Of a stretch of 64,000 bases of DNA, positions 9,688 through 19,433 are shown in pieces. This DNA comes from Cerrena zonata (taxonomy: Eukaryota; Basidiomycota; Agaricomycetes; Polyporales; Cerrenaceae), in contig JASBNA010000056.1 in the NCBI GenBank assembly GCA_038087015.1, positions 186,001-250,000 of the forward strand. The letters run 5' to 3'. Under the pieces are notes generated by a model. The model searched no databases. It was given only the letters and a program-made list of their open reading frames with translations, and was not told where the DNA came from. How positions within the stretch are numbered: position 1 is the first letter of the stretch; the number at the start of each line of letters is the position of its first letter. Position numbers and translations under genes: made by a program.

Positions 9688-11472
9688 CTACTGATCATCG
9701 TCTTCTTCCTCTTCTTCAACCAATTCGGCATCACCAGCATCAAACGTTTCATTTTCTTCGAAATCATCGTTTTCACCATTAGCATAAACGATTGACTCTT
9801 CCGCAAGAGTAGTTTGGTTGGCAAAGCTTTCATTGAAGGTCTGATTTTCATCATCTTGATTTTCATCATCATCATCATCATCATCAATATGCATATTACT
9901 TCTTAAATCAGCTTGTGACTTTAAAAGTTGTAAACGACCTTGTAATGCTAACAAACGAGGTAATAATTTCATACCTTTTTCTAATCCAGATTGCAAAGAT
10001 TTTAAATTTCCATGTTGTTCTGCTTGTTTAGAGATAAACCCACCTTGTACGGTTAAAAGCCACTTAAGCCAAATGGATAACGAGCTTTTAGTGGTAAAAT
10101 CTTTAGAGATTTTATGACTTAATATATCAAATAAATTATTTGTGAGTAATGATGAATTTGGTAAAGTTGCAAATGAACGGATGGTTTCTTTAATATTTGT
10201 TTCATCATTATTTGATTCACATAATTTTATAATCTCTTCGGTATTGGAATTTCTTTCAATTAGCAAACCACTCAATTGTTTAGATAATTCATTGAAAGAT
10301 ATATTGACAACTTCAACTTGATCTGGAAGTAAAATATTAGGTTGATCATCTTCATTATTATCAATTTCTAAATCATTTATTTCACTATAATCGATTGCAA
10401 TAATCCTTTCACCAATATCTTTTAACAGCCAATCAATAATTGAAAAATGAGGTTGATTTCTATCATGCCATATACCAATAAGTTGTTCATTGGCCTTAGT
10501 AAATAAATTTTTGAATAAAATCGAAGCATCAGAGTCATGAAAGTCAGTTTTAATAAGACCAATTGGTTTTTGTTCTAAGTGTTGAGTTTCAAAGTCAATA
10601 TTAAAAATTTCTATACCATCTTCAGTAAGTGCCATTAATGCTTCTGCTTCATTTGAAGCGATAGTTTGAATATTAAATATTTTGGAACTTGAAGTTTTGA
10701 AAGTATTGTAAGATTCAGGAGTACCTAAATTATATGAATAAATTAAATCACAATCATCTCTTGAAACAAATACGATATCATTTTGAATTTTTGATTGCTG
10801 TATATTCTGAATCCTTTTCAGTTCTTCAAATTTGGGAAATTCACTTACTAAAGACTTTTTCGATCTCGAAGTATCAATTAAAAATAAATTTTGAGAGCCC
10901 AAAAGAATGTATTGTGACTTACTAGTTGATCCATTTCCTTTATACTTTATTGACTTTAAAGTTTGAATGTCCTCACTACTCTTTTTAAACTTATATGTCT
11001 TAGTTTTATTATTACTCAAATTGATCTCAAGAAGTTCATTATCTTCCTTCATACCAACGATAGACTGTTGTTTCAAAGAACCGGTCAAAGCCTTTAATTT
11101 AGTTTCGTTGGAAATTCTATCAACCACTTCATCTTTAAATGGAGAAAATACAAGGAGATCACCGTTTTCTATTAGTATAATCAAATTAATTGATTCATTT
11201 GTATCATTAGTATCAATTTTTTCTTCAGATTTGGATCTCTTGGTACCTCGTTTAGAATCAGATTTGCTTGTGCGTTCAGCAGAAACCCAGGTGATATCAC
11301 GGATTCTATCATCAGAGGATAATTCAAATTTTTTGATTAATGCATTTACAATGATATTTTCAGATGATGTCTTGTCGATGGGGAATATTTGCACCTCATT
11401 TCTACCCTTTTTCGAGATGATGTTGGCACAAAATGACCCAGTAGGATCAACATTAGTATATACACTTTCCAT
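9688..11472 (-). CDS. UTP9: U3 snoRNP / t-UTP component Utp9
   Basis: 594 codons, ATG at 11472. Utp9 belongs to the t-UTP (UtpA) subcomplex that binds nascent pre-rRNA in the nucleolus and is needed for 18S rRNA maturation. The first ~390 residues are a degenerate WD40-like beta-propeller region. The C-terminal part (about residues 410-540) is a Utp12-type helical domain containing IWLKWLLTVQGG and LLALQGRLQLLKSQADLR. A very acidic tail with a D-run follows (residues about 545-594). Length is close to the S. cerevisiae protein (575). Frame intact, as expected for an essential gene. The D/E-rich tail is encoded by a GAT repeat near 9868-9888. Confidence 0.85.
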   Translation of the reverse strand: MESVYTNVDPTGSFCANIISKKGRNEVQIFPIDKTSSENIIVNALIKKFELSSDDRIRDITWVSAERTSKSDSKRGTKRSKSEEKIDTNDTNESINLIILIENGDLLVFSPFKDEVVDRISNETKLKALTGSLKQQSIVGMKEDNELLEINLSNNKTKTYKFKKSSEDIQTLKSIKYKGNGSTSKSQYILLGSQNLFLIDTSRSKKSLVSEFPKFEELKRIQNIQQSKIQNDIVFVSRDDCDLIYSYNLGTPESYNTFKTSSSKIFNIQTIASNEAEALMALTEDGIEIFNIDFETQHLEQKPIGLIKTDFHDSDASILFKNLFTKANEQLIGIWHDRNQPHFSIIDWLLKDIGERIIAIDYSEINDLEIDNNEDDQPNILLPDQVEVVNISFNELSKQLSGLLIERNSNTEEIIKLCESNNDETNIKETIRSFATLPNSSLLTNNLFDILSHKISKDFTTKSSLSIWLKWLLTVQGGFISKQAEQHGNLKSLQSGLEKGMKLLPRLLALQGRLQLLKSQADLRSNMHIDDDDDDDENQDDENQTFNESFANQTTLAEESIVYANGENDDFEENETFDAGDAELVEEEEEDDDQ

Positions 11473-11707
11473 AGTATACTTTTGTATGTTTTCCGTCGAA
11501 AGAACTGGTCGAATATGGTAGTTACGTTAGATGTTTGAAAAAATCGATGAAGGTCTTCGCTTTGAAAAATTTCGTAGGTGTGCATACAGACTTTTTTTTT
11601 ATTTTTTTTTTTTTGGTTTATTTGAGATGGGATTCGATTCCGCACGACTGGCGTATCAAAATTGCAAAATCAAAGAATAAGTGAAAGAGTGGCATTAAAT
11701 GTATAAA

Positions 11708-14356
11708 CTATTTAGATTCTTGTAATTCTATCATTTGTTGGACTTGTTGTCTGCATAGGTCCTTCAAGTCGAGAACATCAGCTTTGAGTTCTTCCACTTG
11801 TTCTGATTTTTCCCCGATTAATTGTAACATTGTCAGTTCTTTAGCTGATTTATTATCGATTTCGGTCTTGAGATTGTCGATAGTTGCATTTAAGTTTTCA
11901 ACTTCGTCAGTAAGTTTCAATTTCTTTAAAAGTTCCTGCTGGGCTTGTTCTTTTTCCGAGGATAGTTTTGAGTTTTCTTCTTTTAGTGTATTCAATTCAA
12001 TTTCAAGTCTTCTAATATTGGAGCTCATTTTACTTATTAATTGAATGTTATTATTTCCAGAGTTTGGCATCAAGCCACTTATGCTTTGATTACCACTTTT
12101 CAAATGCGAAGAGAATGATTCGTCATAGTCATCGTTGAGATTAGAGGTGCTATTGTCATGTAAGGAAGAGGATGAATTATTATGAGATGCATTTAAGAAT
12201 ACGCTTGAAAAATCCTTATTAATTGCAGGAGTGGTTGAAGATTCGCCAACTCTTATTTCTTGCCACGATGGTGATTGGGTAGGAGAGTCTATGCTTGGAG
12301 TTGAATTTCTAAATTGAGATTTAGTTGGAGGTTCGATATTTATGTGAAGACCACTATTATTTAAACTTCTCATTTGAGGAAGAGGACGCACAAAAGATTG
12401 AGTATGGTCATCAATAGTAATGCTTGGACTTGAATCTTCTTTCAATTTAAGAATTTCATTATTTAAAGAATCAATCTTGACATTTAATTTTTCTCGATCA
12501 TTATTGAAAATTACTTTAAATTTATCATATTTTTCTTGAGACTCTTTAATTTCTTCAATTTTTAAATTTAACTGTAATTTTAAATCTTGATTTTCTTTAT
12601 TCAAACTTTCATAATTCTTCAATAAATCATTATATTCATCATCTTTGTTATTTAAATTATTTGTTAATTTTTTTAAATCATTTGAAATTTTTAATTTTGA
12701 TTTTTTCAAAATATCTAATGATGCAGATAAATTATCAATTTTTGATAACAAGTTTGATTCAATTAGTTTCCAATTTTCTTGTGATGAAATATATTGCTGT
12801 TGTAAATTATGATGAGTTGTTGATAATTTAGCAAATTCATCATAATCAATAACTTTACCATTTTCAGAATTCTTTGAATCATTTTTAGTAGCATCATTAT
12901 TGAAAGATTCATTTTCGATACGGAAAAATTCTAATTTGCTTTCCAATCTTGATATTTCATTTAATGATTCTTCCTTTGAATGGTTAATTTCTTTTTTCAA
13001 ATTATTTATTAAATTATCTTTAGAATTTAAATCTAATACTGATTGAGACTTCATCATATCTAATTTAATATTAAGTTCATTCAACTCTTTTGAAAGTTTT
13101 TTCTTTTCACTTAATTCATTATCATATAATTTTTGTTGTTCTTTATATTTTGATTCCCAATTAAGAGATTTTTCCTGGTCAAATTTATTATTCATATCAG
13201 TTATATTTTTCAACTTTTCATTATAGGAATCCATTAGTTGATCTATTGATTTAAATTTATGTTTATGCAAGAAATCGTCCAATTCATTTATTTGTAATTG
13301 AGCTTCATTATTTTTATCAGAGAAAATTTTCAAATTTGATTCAAGTTTTAAATTAGATTGTTTTAAACTTTTGATAGTATCATTTAATTTCAATTCTTTG
13401 ATTGATAATTGTTCACCTTCTTTTAATAATTGAGAGATTGTTTCATCTTTTTGAGATATTTTCAGTAATAAATCTTTTTTATCTGAGGAATTGTTATTTT
13501 GACTCTTTAATTTTTTCAATTCTTCTAATAATTCTTTATTTTGTGATTTTAGTGAGCTTAGTTCATCGTGATTGGCAGGGGAAGCTGGTCTTGGAGATGC
13601 GACTGGAGTGGACGCAACTGGAGTGGATGCAACTGGAGTGGACGCAACTGGAGTGGATGCAACTGGAGTGGACGCAACTGGAGTGGATGCAACTGGAGTA
13701 GATGGTTCAGGAGGGGGAGACGTGACTGAAGATTTGGTAGATGATTTTTTACCACCTTTGGCTGCAAGAGCCAATCTTTCTTGAAGAGTGAGTCTTTTTC
13801 TTGTTTTCGGGGGCTCTCCATTAGGTTCACCAGTCTCAGTCTTTTCATCGGTCTTTTCATCGGTCTTTTCAGTCTTTTCAGTCTTTTCAGTCTTTTCAGT
13901 CTTTTCAGTCTTTTCAGTCTTTTCAGTCTTTTCAGTCTTTTCATTGGTCTTTTCAGTATTTTTACCAGTCTCAGTCTTAGATTCACCGGCCATGACATTA
14001 GATTCAGTATCCTTGGTACTTTCAAGCTCACCGGCATCTTTGATACTAGGCTCACTGTCTTTGCTAACTTCGCCATTATCTTTGCTAACTTCACCATTGT
14101 CTTTGCTAACTTCAACTTCACCATCTTTGGCGGTTCCAGATTCGTGAGCTTCACCTCCTTCAGTATGATCTGCAGTTAGATCGGTAGCCTGATCGATCAT
14201 ATCGGTAGCCTGATCGATCATATCGGTAGCCTGATCGTTAGTCTGATCGTTGGTTGTACCCCCAGTGCCAGCACTTTCAGCCACAGGGGGCCCCTTATAA
14301 CCAATTGACTTACTCTGAGTCCCTCCATTGGAGGTCTTTTTATTCTTTTTACCCAT
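11708..14356 (-). CDS. SGM1: TMF/Sgm1-type golgin
   Basis: 882 codons from the ATG at 14356 (MGKKNKKTSNGG); an upstream TTG-initiated extension is not used. A Golgi-peripheral coiled-coil protein. Its C-terminal TMF domain (LIGEKSEQVEELKADVLDLK near the end) is the region that binds Rab6/Ypt6-type GTPases. Residues about 190-205 (RLTLQERLALAAKGG) match the conserved Sgm1/TMF N-terminal box. The middle, about residues 270-640, is continuous coiled coil. The N-terminal third carries three tandem repeats: a DQATDMI heptad, an EKT tripeptide run and seven STPVA units. These are expected to vary in length between strains. A long poly(dA/dT) tract lies about 70-115 bp upstream. Confidence 0.8.
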   Translation of the reverse strand: MGKKNKKTSNGGTQSKSIGYKGPPVAESAGTGGTTNDQTNDQATDMIDQATDMIDQATDLTADHTEGGEAHESGTAKDGEVEVSKDNGEVSKDNGEVSKDSEPSIKDAGELESTKDTESNVMAGESKTETGKNTEKTNEKTEKTEKTEKTEKTEKTEKTEKTEKTDEKTDEKTETGEPNGEPPKTRKRLTLQERLALAAKGGKKSSTKSSVTSPPPEPSTPVASTPVASTPVASTPVASTPVASTPVASTPVASPRPASPANHDELSSLKSQNKELLEELKKLKSQNNNSSDKKDLLLKISQKDETISQLLKEGEQLSIKELKLNDTIKSLKQSNLKLESNLKIFSDKNNEAQLQINELDDFLHKHKFKSIDQLMDSYNEKLKNITDMNNKFDQEKSLNWESKYKEQQKLYDNELSEKKKLSKELNELNIKLDMMKSQSVLDLNSKDNLINNLKKEINHSKEESLNEISRLESKLEFFRIENESFNNDATKNDSKNSENGKVIDYDEFAKLSTTHHNLQQQYISSQENWKLIESNLLSKIDNLSASLDILKKSKLKISNDLKKLTNNLNNKDDEYNDLLKNYESLNKENQDLKLQLNLKIEEIKESQEKYDKFKVIFNNDREKLNVKIDSLNNEILKLKEDSSPSITIDDHTQSFVRPLPQMRSLNNSGLHINIEPPTKSQFRNSTPSIDSPTQSPSWQEIRVGESSTTPAINKDFSSVFLNASHNNSSSSLHDNSTSNLNDDYDESFSSHLKSGNQSISGLMPNSGNNNIQLISKMSSNIRRLEIELNTLKEENSKLSSEKEQAQQELLKKLKLTDEVENLNATIDNLKTEIDNKSAKELTMLQLIGEKSEQVEELKADVLDLKDLCRQQVQQMIELQESK
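13598..13702. repeat. 15-bp minisatellite encoding STPVA repeats in SGM1
   Basis: About seven units of the 15-mer GCAACTGGAGTGGAC or GAT-ending variant. The last base alternates C/T, giving a 30-bp higher-order period. On the minus strand it codes for STPVA repeats in a disordered linker just before the coiled coil. Confidence 0.9.
13868..13950. repeat. 9-bp tandem repeat encoding EKT tripeptides in SGM1
   Basis: Nine or so near-perfect copies of AGTCTTTTC in a row, flanked by variant units containing ATCGG. Minus-strand translation is repeated Glu-Lys-Thr, then DEKT units. Confidence 0.9.
14184..14246. repeat. 21-bp tandem repeat encoding DQATDMI heptads in SGM1
   Basis: Three copies of a 21-bp unit beginning TAGCCTGATCGATCATATCGG, the last one diverged. 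It translates on the minus strand as DQATDMI heptads. Confidence 0.8.
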
Positions 14357-14440
14357 TCTTGGTGGGCGGTTAATCAAGAATCAACTTTGATTGATTTTTA
14401 TTTTCACCACACACGAAATCAAAAAATCAAAAAAAAAAAT

Positions 14441-14472
<32 letters not shown>

Positions 14473-15045
14473 GAAGTGGTGCACGGATGTAAATATGAGG
14501 TACGGAGGCTCACTGCGGTACGGGTGTATTATTACGGAGTCCAATTGCAAAAGAAACCAAAAAAGGTGATAAAAAACGGTGAAACGGCGCAAAAGCTCTT
14601 AAAACCCAAATTTGGACAATTGAGAAAAAGAAATCGCAAGACCACCATCTCACAAAAAGTCTAATACAGGGGGAGGCGTAGAGAGGTAGAAGATGTTTCA
14701 CAAGTTAGAGAAAGGTACGGCGAGGGTTGAACAAACCCGATTAGACAAATGGAACGTCGACAAGTCAACCAGCTGTCACGTTGAATTAGATTTTTTTTTG
14801 CAGTAAATGCAAGAAGTTAAATTGAAAATTGAGTAAATAGTAAATAAAGTAGACCGACTCAGAAGACTGAATCTCGAACCGTGAAGCGGAATTAAAATAT
14901 AAGAGGTGCGTAATATACAGTAATACAGATATGTTTGAGATACATTAATGTTACAGAATATACATGAAAGAAAAGGTGAATAAATAATGCAAAACCGACG
15001 AATTAAAATAAAGCCCGAAATTTAAAAATACAAGTAATCTATAGT
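14357..15045. other. Intergenic region, SGM1 promoter and 3' side of the C2H2 gene
   Basis: About 690 bp. Near SGM1 it holds a long A-tract (about 14423-14470, interrupted by TC) that is T-rich on the coding strand. Next to it is GGTGCACGGATGT at 14478-14490, one base from the Rap1-type telomere-like motif. A related TACGGGTGT lies at 14519-14527. The remainder is AT-rich without a supported gene. Confidence 0.5.
14478..14490 (+). promoter_or_regulatory. Rap1-type motif candidate upstream of SGM1
   Basis: GGTGCACGGATGT differs at one position from GGTGTACGGATGT, the start of the Candida albicans telomeric repeat and a Rap1 site. It lies about 120 bp upstream of the SGM1 ATG. Binding is untested. 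Confidence 0.35.
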
Positions 15046-16020
15046 CTATTGGGGAGGATTTGGAGAGGGATTTGGCGATGGTTTGGGAGATGTAGTGGCC
15101 GAAGGTTGTTGCCCTGGTTGGGATGGAGGAGCCAGAACTGGAGCCAGAACTGGAGCCAGAACCGGCGGAGCCAGAACCGGGGGAGCCAGAACCGGGGGCA
15201 ATGGATTTAGTTGAATTGGAGGAATTGGTTGAGGCATTTGATGAGGAAGTGGATGAGCAATGGGTTGTGGAATGGGTTGTGGAATGGGTTGCTGTAGTGG
15301 TTGCTGTAGTGGTTGCTGTAGTGGTTGTGGTAGTGGTTGTTGTAGTGGTTGTTGTATATGCTGTACCGGAGGTACTTGTTGTTGCATATGTTGTAATGGA
15401 GGAATAGGTTGCATTGGAGGAATTGGTTGTGGATGTTGGTAATAGTAAGGATCATCATAATTATAATAGACATAACCGGTTCTATTATCAACGTAAGGTT
15501 GGGGTTGATAAGGTAAGTAATTATTGGGGACCGACCAATAATTACCGTGATGTTCTAATTTTTGATTATCATTAAGAGTGAAATCAGCTTTTGATTTTCT
15601 TTGACCATGTTTTTTAGTGACTATATGAGTATTTAAATGATTTAAAGAGCCATAACTCTTGGAACAACCAGGAAAAGAACAGTTATATTTACGAACAATT
15701 TGATTATATCTTCGACGAAATCGACGACCTCGTTTTTCTTCGGGAGATGCAGTTCGGCTTGGTTGTTGAAGTTGGGGGTGTGGTGGTTGAGGGTATTGTA
15801 CTGGAGGAAGGTATTGATATTGTTGTGATTGTAAAGAAATTGATTCAAATTTTGAATCAATACTTAAATCTTTCTTATGATGTAGTGGGACATCTTTATT
15901 ATTTAAGATCGATTTTATCGAAACATTTTTATAAGTTTTATCATCTACTTTTTGTTTTTTAACCGATTCATTTGACTTTATTGAATCACTCGAAGATTTC
16001 AGTCCCAAATCTTCTGACAT
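15046..16020 (-). CDS. C2H2 zinc-finger protein with Pro/Gln-rich C-terminus (Sdd4/YPR022C-like finger)
   Basis: 324 codons from the ATG at 16020 (MSEDLGLKSS); a 24-residue TTG-initiated extension is rejected. A single C2H2 finger lies at residues 114-138 with C-x4-C-x12-H-x5-H spacing (CSFPGC, then GSLNHLNTH, VTKKH). It is preceded by a basic stretch KRGRRFRRRYN that could serve as nuclear localisation and DNA contact. The finger's YGSLNHLNTH core resembles that of S. cerevisiae YPR022C/Sdd4 and related fungal factors. Everything after about residue 160 is low complexity: Tyr/Pro-rich, then repeated QPLQQPL, QPIP and APPVL units, a possible activation region. Targets unknown. Confidence 0.6.
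   Translation of the reverse strand: MSEDLGLKSSSDSIKSNESVKKQKVDDKTYKNVSIKSILNNKDVPLHHKKDLSIDSKFESISLQSQQYQYLPPVQYPQPPHPQLQQPSRTASPEEKRGRRFRRRYNQIVRKYNCSFPGCSKSYGSLNHLNTHIVTKKHGQRKSKADFTLNDNQKLEHHGNYWSVPNNYLPYQPQPYVDNRTGYVYYNYDDPYYYQHPQPIPPMQPIPPLQHMQQQVPPVQHIQQPLQQPLPQPLQQPLQQPLQQPIPQPIPQPIAHPLPHQMPQPIPPIQLNPLPPVLAPPVLAPPVLAPVLAPVLAPPSQPGQQPSATTSPKPSPNPSPNPPQ
15140..15400. repeat. Low-complexity Pro/Gln/Ala-coding repeats in the C2H2 gene
   Basis: Imperfect 12- to 15-bp units such as GGTTGCTGTAGTGG and CCAGAACTGGAG in tandem. They encode QPLQQPL, QPIPQPI and APPVL repeats on the minus strand. Confidence 0.75.
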
Positions 16021-16958
16021 GCTTGAACGAAGAAAAAGAGACAACTCAAAAGATGAAATATTTGGAAAATTATGTATATTTAAAATAAGCAAGTACTTTT
16101 TTTTTTTATTTTATTTAATTTTTTTTTTTTTTTTTTGTTTCTCTGTTTTACTAAAATAATAAATGAAATTATAGATCAACTAGTTTAGTTTATTTTATTA
16201 TTATTTTATCTTTGCTTTGTTTCATTATATACACCTATTCACTTACATATACTATTCCTATTATAACATCATCGTCCGTACTTTGTTTGATCACACACTA
16301 AAACTCTAATTCCATAATTTGGTCACATACTGGGTTTTGTTCTTTTTTCCTCTTTATTTTTTTAAACTCAGCCTAATCAATAAACAAAGTGAGTTAAAAG
16401 AACAAAGTGAACAAAGAACAAATTGAACAAAGAAACAAAAGGAACGAAGGAGCAAAAAGAACAAATTGCCTTTTTTCTTTTTCTTTTTTTTTTTTTTTTT
16501 TTGTTTGTTTTTTTGTTCTTTTTTTTTTTCTTTTTCGTTTTGTTTATAGATTCATCACTCCGCGCAGTGTGCAGGCCACTCTTCTCATGCATACAAAGCG
16601 AACTGCACACAAAACCCCGACCTAACAAAAGAGAAAACTGCTTCACTTGCACTGGGTTTTTATTTTTTAACAAACTTCCTTATTTTTAGTTCATTTCATT
16701 TCAGTTTAGTTTCATTTCATTAAAAAATAGTTTTTTCGGCATGGATACAAATTTTATTTTCTTTTATTTTTCTTTCGTATATTCAAATATTATCCTCGGG
16801 CATATGAATAAAGTTTCTTTTTTCCTTACAGATTTTTAAAGCACAAAGTATTATCTAATTTTTTATTTATTTTTTTATTTATTTTTTTATTTATTTTTTT
16901 TTGTCTTTTTTTTTTGTTTTTGGTTGTTGTCTGTATCTTATTTACTTTTTTTCAGGGT
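16021..16958. other. Intergenic region, very T/A-rich
   Basis: About 940 bp between the C2H2 gene start and ABD1. It contains long homopolymer tracts (for example 16117-16137 and about 16482-16502) and a tandem TTTATTTATTTTT block at about 16855-16905. The AC-rich AACAAAGTGAACAAAGAAC block around 16383-16430 is also repetitive. No coding frame; the short frames are poly-Lys or poly-Phe artefacts. Confidence 0.6.
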
Positions 16959-18284
16959 TTAACCAAGTTTTTCGAATACGAAACCAATGTAGAATCCAAC
17001 TGCTTCCTTTTCGTCACCTTCTGCGCCGTATTTCCCATCACTTCTCTTCATTCCTTCTACTAAATTCTTATTCAACTTACTGAAATACTTGGGGATCTCT
17101 TGATTGAAAATATCAATGAAATTCTTTTTATACTTTAATACTAAACCAAAATCTTCACATAAAGATCTAAAGTATTCAAAGGGAACCACGTATTCGGGAA
17201 TCTCATCAATTGCATCCTTCAAATAATACACGTATTTATTACCGAATGGAGGCCTGAAAATACCATCGGCAGGTGGCGGCTTTTCAAATGTAACCGAATA
17301 CAATTTATTACCAAATTTGCAACCTGTTTCCCCGTCAATAAAATTTTTTTTCAATATTTTATCTTTGATAAAGTCCGAAGAAGGTATTGTTCCCACAAAT
17401 GTACCTCCCGGTTTTAGTGATTTAGTAATATTATTTAATAGGGTTTTAACTTTTTCTTCGGTTTCAAATGCATAATGCATTGCAAATTGAATACTAACAC
17501 AGTCAACCGGGAACATATTTTCTATTATTCCGGGGAAATTAGGCTCTAAAATCTCCGGAATGCTATTAGTAAAACAATCTCCAGTAGCAAAACAAGCTTC
17601 AAAATTATACTTTTTACTATTTCTTTGCTTTTTACTTTCTTCATTTTGCGGTATAAATCTGGCCCGATTCTGCAGATACCTGCTAAAAGCTTCACTAATC
17701 GATGCATCGGATATGTCTATCCCAATATATTGATCAACCGATATAAATTCACACTTATTCAAATCTCCTCCTTTACCACAACATAAATCAAGTACTGTTC
17801 GGGGTCCTGCTTCTCGTTTAGTTGGGAAAAAATTCCCCAACATAATATATTTAATGGCGTTATTGAAATTTCTCAATTTATATATGGGGGATTTGGTTCG
17901 CGATCCTTGCAATTTGGATTGATAGGTTCGCTGATTATAGTGACTTCTCACTATACTATTAATATCTTTTTCTTTATCAATTCGGCTTTGAAATGTTTGA
18001 TAATCGATTTTTTGTCGTTTCAATTCCTCCTCTTCCTCCTCTCGTCTAACCCGTTTGTTATCTTGCACCCCGTATTTACTATACCGATCATCTCTGGTAT
18101 CTTCCCTGGTGGTTTGCTTGGTTCCATACTTATCGTAGAGCTTATTCTTCTCCAGTTTCATCCATGCTGGTCGTTGTTGCTTCTCCTCTCCGTACACACT
18201 TGACGGCTGACCGGTGGGCGCAGAGTCTCCTCTTCTCGAAAACAGGTCCGACAAATCGGCTCCTTCGTACTTTTGTTCAGCCAT
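16959..18284 (-). CDS. ABD1: mRNA cap guanine-N7 methyltransferase
   Basis: 441 codons from the ATG at 18284 ([10 protein letters not shown]); the TTG-initiated poly-Lys extension is rejected. It methylates the guanosine cap of nascent mRNA with S-adenosylmethionine in the nucleus. The Rossmann SAM-binding motif [14 protein letters not shown] lies at about residues 164-177. [16 protein letters not shown] provides the acidic ribose-binding strand, and [15 protein letters not shown] the cap-pocket helix seen in Abd1 and human RNMT. The N-terminal 120 residues are charged and disordered, as in yeast Abd1 (436 residues). Frame intact. Confidence 0.93.
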   Translation of the reverse strand: MAEQKYEGADLSDLFSRRGDSAPTGQPSSVYGEEKQQRPAWMKLEKNKLYDKYGTKQTTREDTRDDRYSKYGVQDNKRVRREEEEEELKRQKIDYQTFQSRIDKEKDINSIVRSHYNQRTYQSKLQGSRTKSPIYKLRNFNNAIKYIMLGNFFPTKREAGPRTVLDLCCGKGGDLNKCEFISVDQYIGIDISDASISEAFSRYLQNRARFIPQNEESKKQRNSKKYNFEACFATGDCFTNSIPEILEPNFPGIIENMFPVDCVSIQFAMHYAFETEEKVKTLLNNITKSLKPGGTFVGTIPSSDFIKDKILKKNFIDGETGCKFGNKLYSVTFEKPPPADGIFRPPFGNKYVYYLKDAIDEIPEYVVPFEYFRSLCEDFGLVLKYKKNFIDIFNQEIPKYFSKLNKNLVEGMKRSDGKYGAEGDEKEAVGFYIGFVFEKLG

Positions 18285-18440
18285 AGTAATGTTCAGACCT
18301 ACGTTCAGCAGTAGGTTTTTTTTTTTCTTTTTCTTTTTTTTCTTTATATTCAATTGATTTCTGGTACGCGCGCGACGGACAACGCCGGTGATTACGGTGG
18401 TGTTTGGGTGTCCTGGCCATTTATTACGTCTATATACAAT

Positions 18441-19223
18441 CTATAAATTAGATTTTATATCGAAAACTTCTTTGAAGACTTCAATGATTGGGTTGAGAAA
18501 GTTCTTCTTGTTGGGCAAAAAGTGGCCCCCTTCGTGCTTGAACTCTTGTAATTGTTCTTGTGGATAGAATGTAGAAAGATACTCGGATCTGATGCCAGGA
18601 ACGGTGTTATCGCTAGATCCATAAATGTTAAGGATTCTGGTTTCACATTTTGGTAAAGTGAATCTATCAACGAATTCTGGCACCACTTTAACTTTTTCTT
18701 GATACTCTTTCACATTTTCAATTGAATGGTTTAAATTAACCATTATGTCTTCACTGTTAACTGGTTCAGTAAAGACAAATCCGGAAAAAAATACCCCAAT
18801 TTTGAAATGTTCATGATTTGGCACTAATTCTTTCACTTTGTTGGTGACAATGGCGGCCATGGCTGCACCTTGGGAAAACCCAATGATCCCATCGTATGGT
18901 CCTTTGGTTTTAATCTGTTCAATGACATAATTTAATGCTTCATCAAATCCTTCATAAGTACCTGGATCCTTATGAACCCACCAACATCTATTCAAATCTT
19001 GCTCGACTATAGCATCCCACTTACTGGCTTGCTCTTCCTCGGTTTCACCCAATTTGAACGGTAATTCCTCCTTGGTATTGATTTTGATTGGTGGATCAAC
19101 ATAATCTAATTCAAATCCCAATTTTTTGGTGAGCAATTTTCTGATCCCAGAGGATTTTTCAGCAAAAACTTTCCCGTTTTGCAAATATCCTGGTAAACAA
19201 AGAATTCTTCTAGTGACTGACAT
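18441..19223 (-). CDS. FSH1: Serine hydrolase of the FSH1 family
   Basis: 260 codons, ATG at 19223. An alpha/beta-hydrolase fold protein. The nucleophile is S117 in GFSQG, the acid is probably D205 in YGSSDNTVP, and the histidine is H234 in HEGGHFLP. The N-terminal motif LCLPGYLQNGKVF is the family hallmark. Length matches yeast Fsh1 (243). Yeast carries three paralogues (FSH1-3) with unknown natural substrates; FSH1 fits best by eye, but FSH2 cannot be excluded. Between its stop and the ABD1 ATG lie about 155 bp containing a GC-rich patch (TACGCGCGCGACGG). Confidence 0.8.
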   Translation of the reverse strand: MSVTRRILCLPGYLQNGKVFAEKSSGIRKLLTKKLGFELDYVDPPIKINTKEELPFKLGETEEEQASKWDAIVEQDLNRCWWVHKDPGTYEGFDEALNYVIEQIKTKGPYDGIIGFSQGAAMAAIVTNKVKELVPNHEHFKIGVFFSGFVFTEPVNSEDIMVNLNHSIENVKEYQEKVKVVPEFVDRFTLPKCETRILNIYGSSDNTVPGIRSEYLSTFYPQEQLQEFKHEGGHFLPNKKNFLNPIIEVFKEVFDIKSNL

Positions 19224-19433
19224 TCTGCCTATATATATTGATGTTAAAAACTGGAAATTAGTGAAAATTTTCTCTTCTTAAGTACTTAATTTTTTTCTTT
19301 TTATCCGTGGAGCATTATCTTTAAGTGCGAAACCTTTTTTGATGGTCGGAGATATAAGCCCATCTCATGGTTCCATACTGTTATCTGTCAAAATGGTTGT
19401 GAAAAAACTTATGAAGAGTTTCTTCACATCACA

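Noticed and set aside
11625..11655. B-box-like GGAATCGAATCCC on the minus strand, possible tRNA relic
   Set aside because: No cloverleaf stems can be formed around it.
13558..14179. Several long frames overlapping SGM1 on both strands
   Set aside because: Created by the in-frame tandem repeats, which lack stops in every frame.
15123..15407. Plus-strand frame opposite the C2H2 gene with repetitive Glu/Pro and Val runs
   Set aside because: Antisense shadow of the Pro/Gln repeats.
16407..16689. Overlapping frames rich in Phe or Lys
   Set aside because: Translations of T/A homopolymer tracts in an intergenic region.
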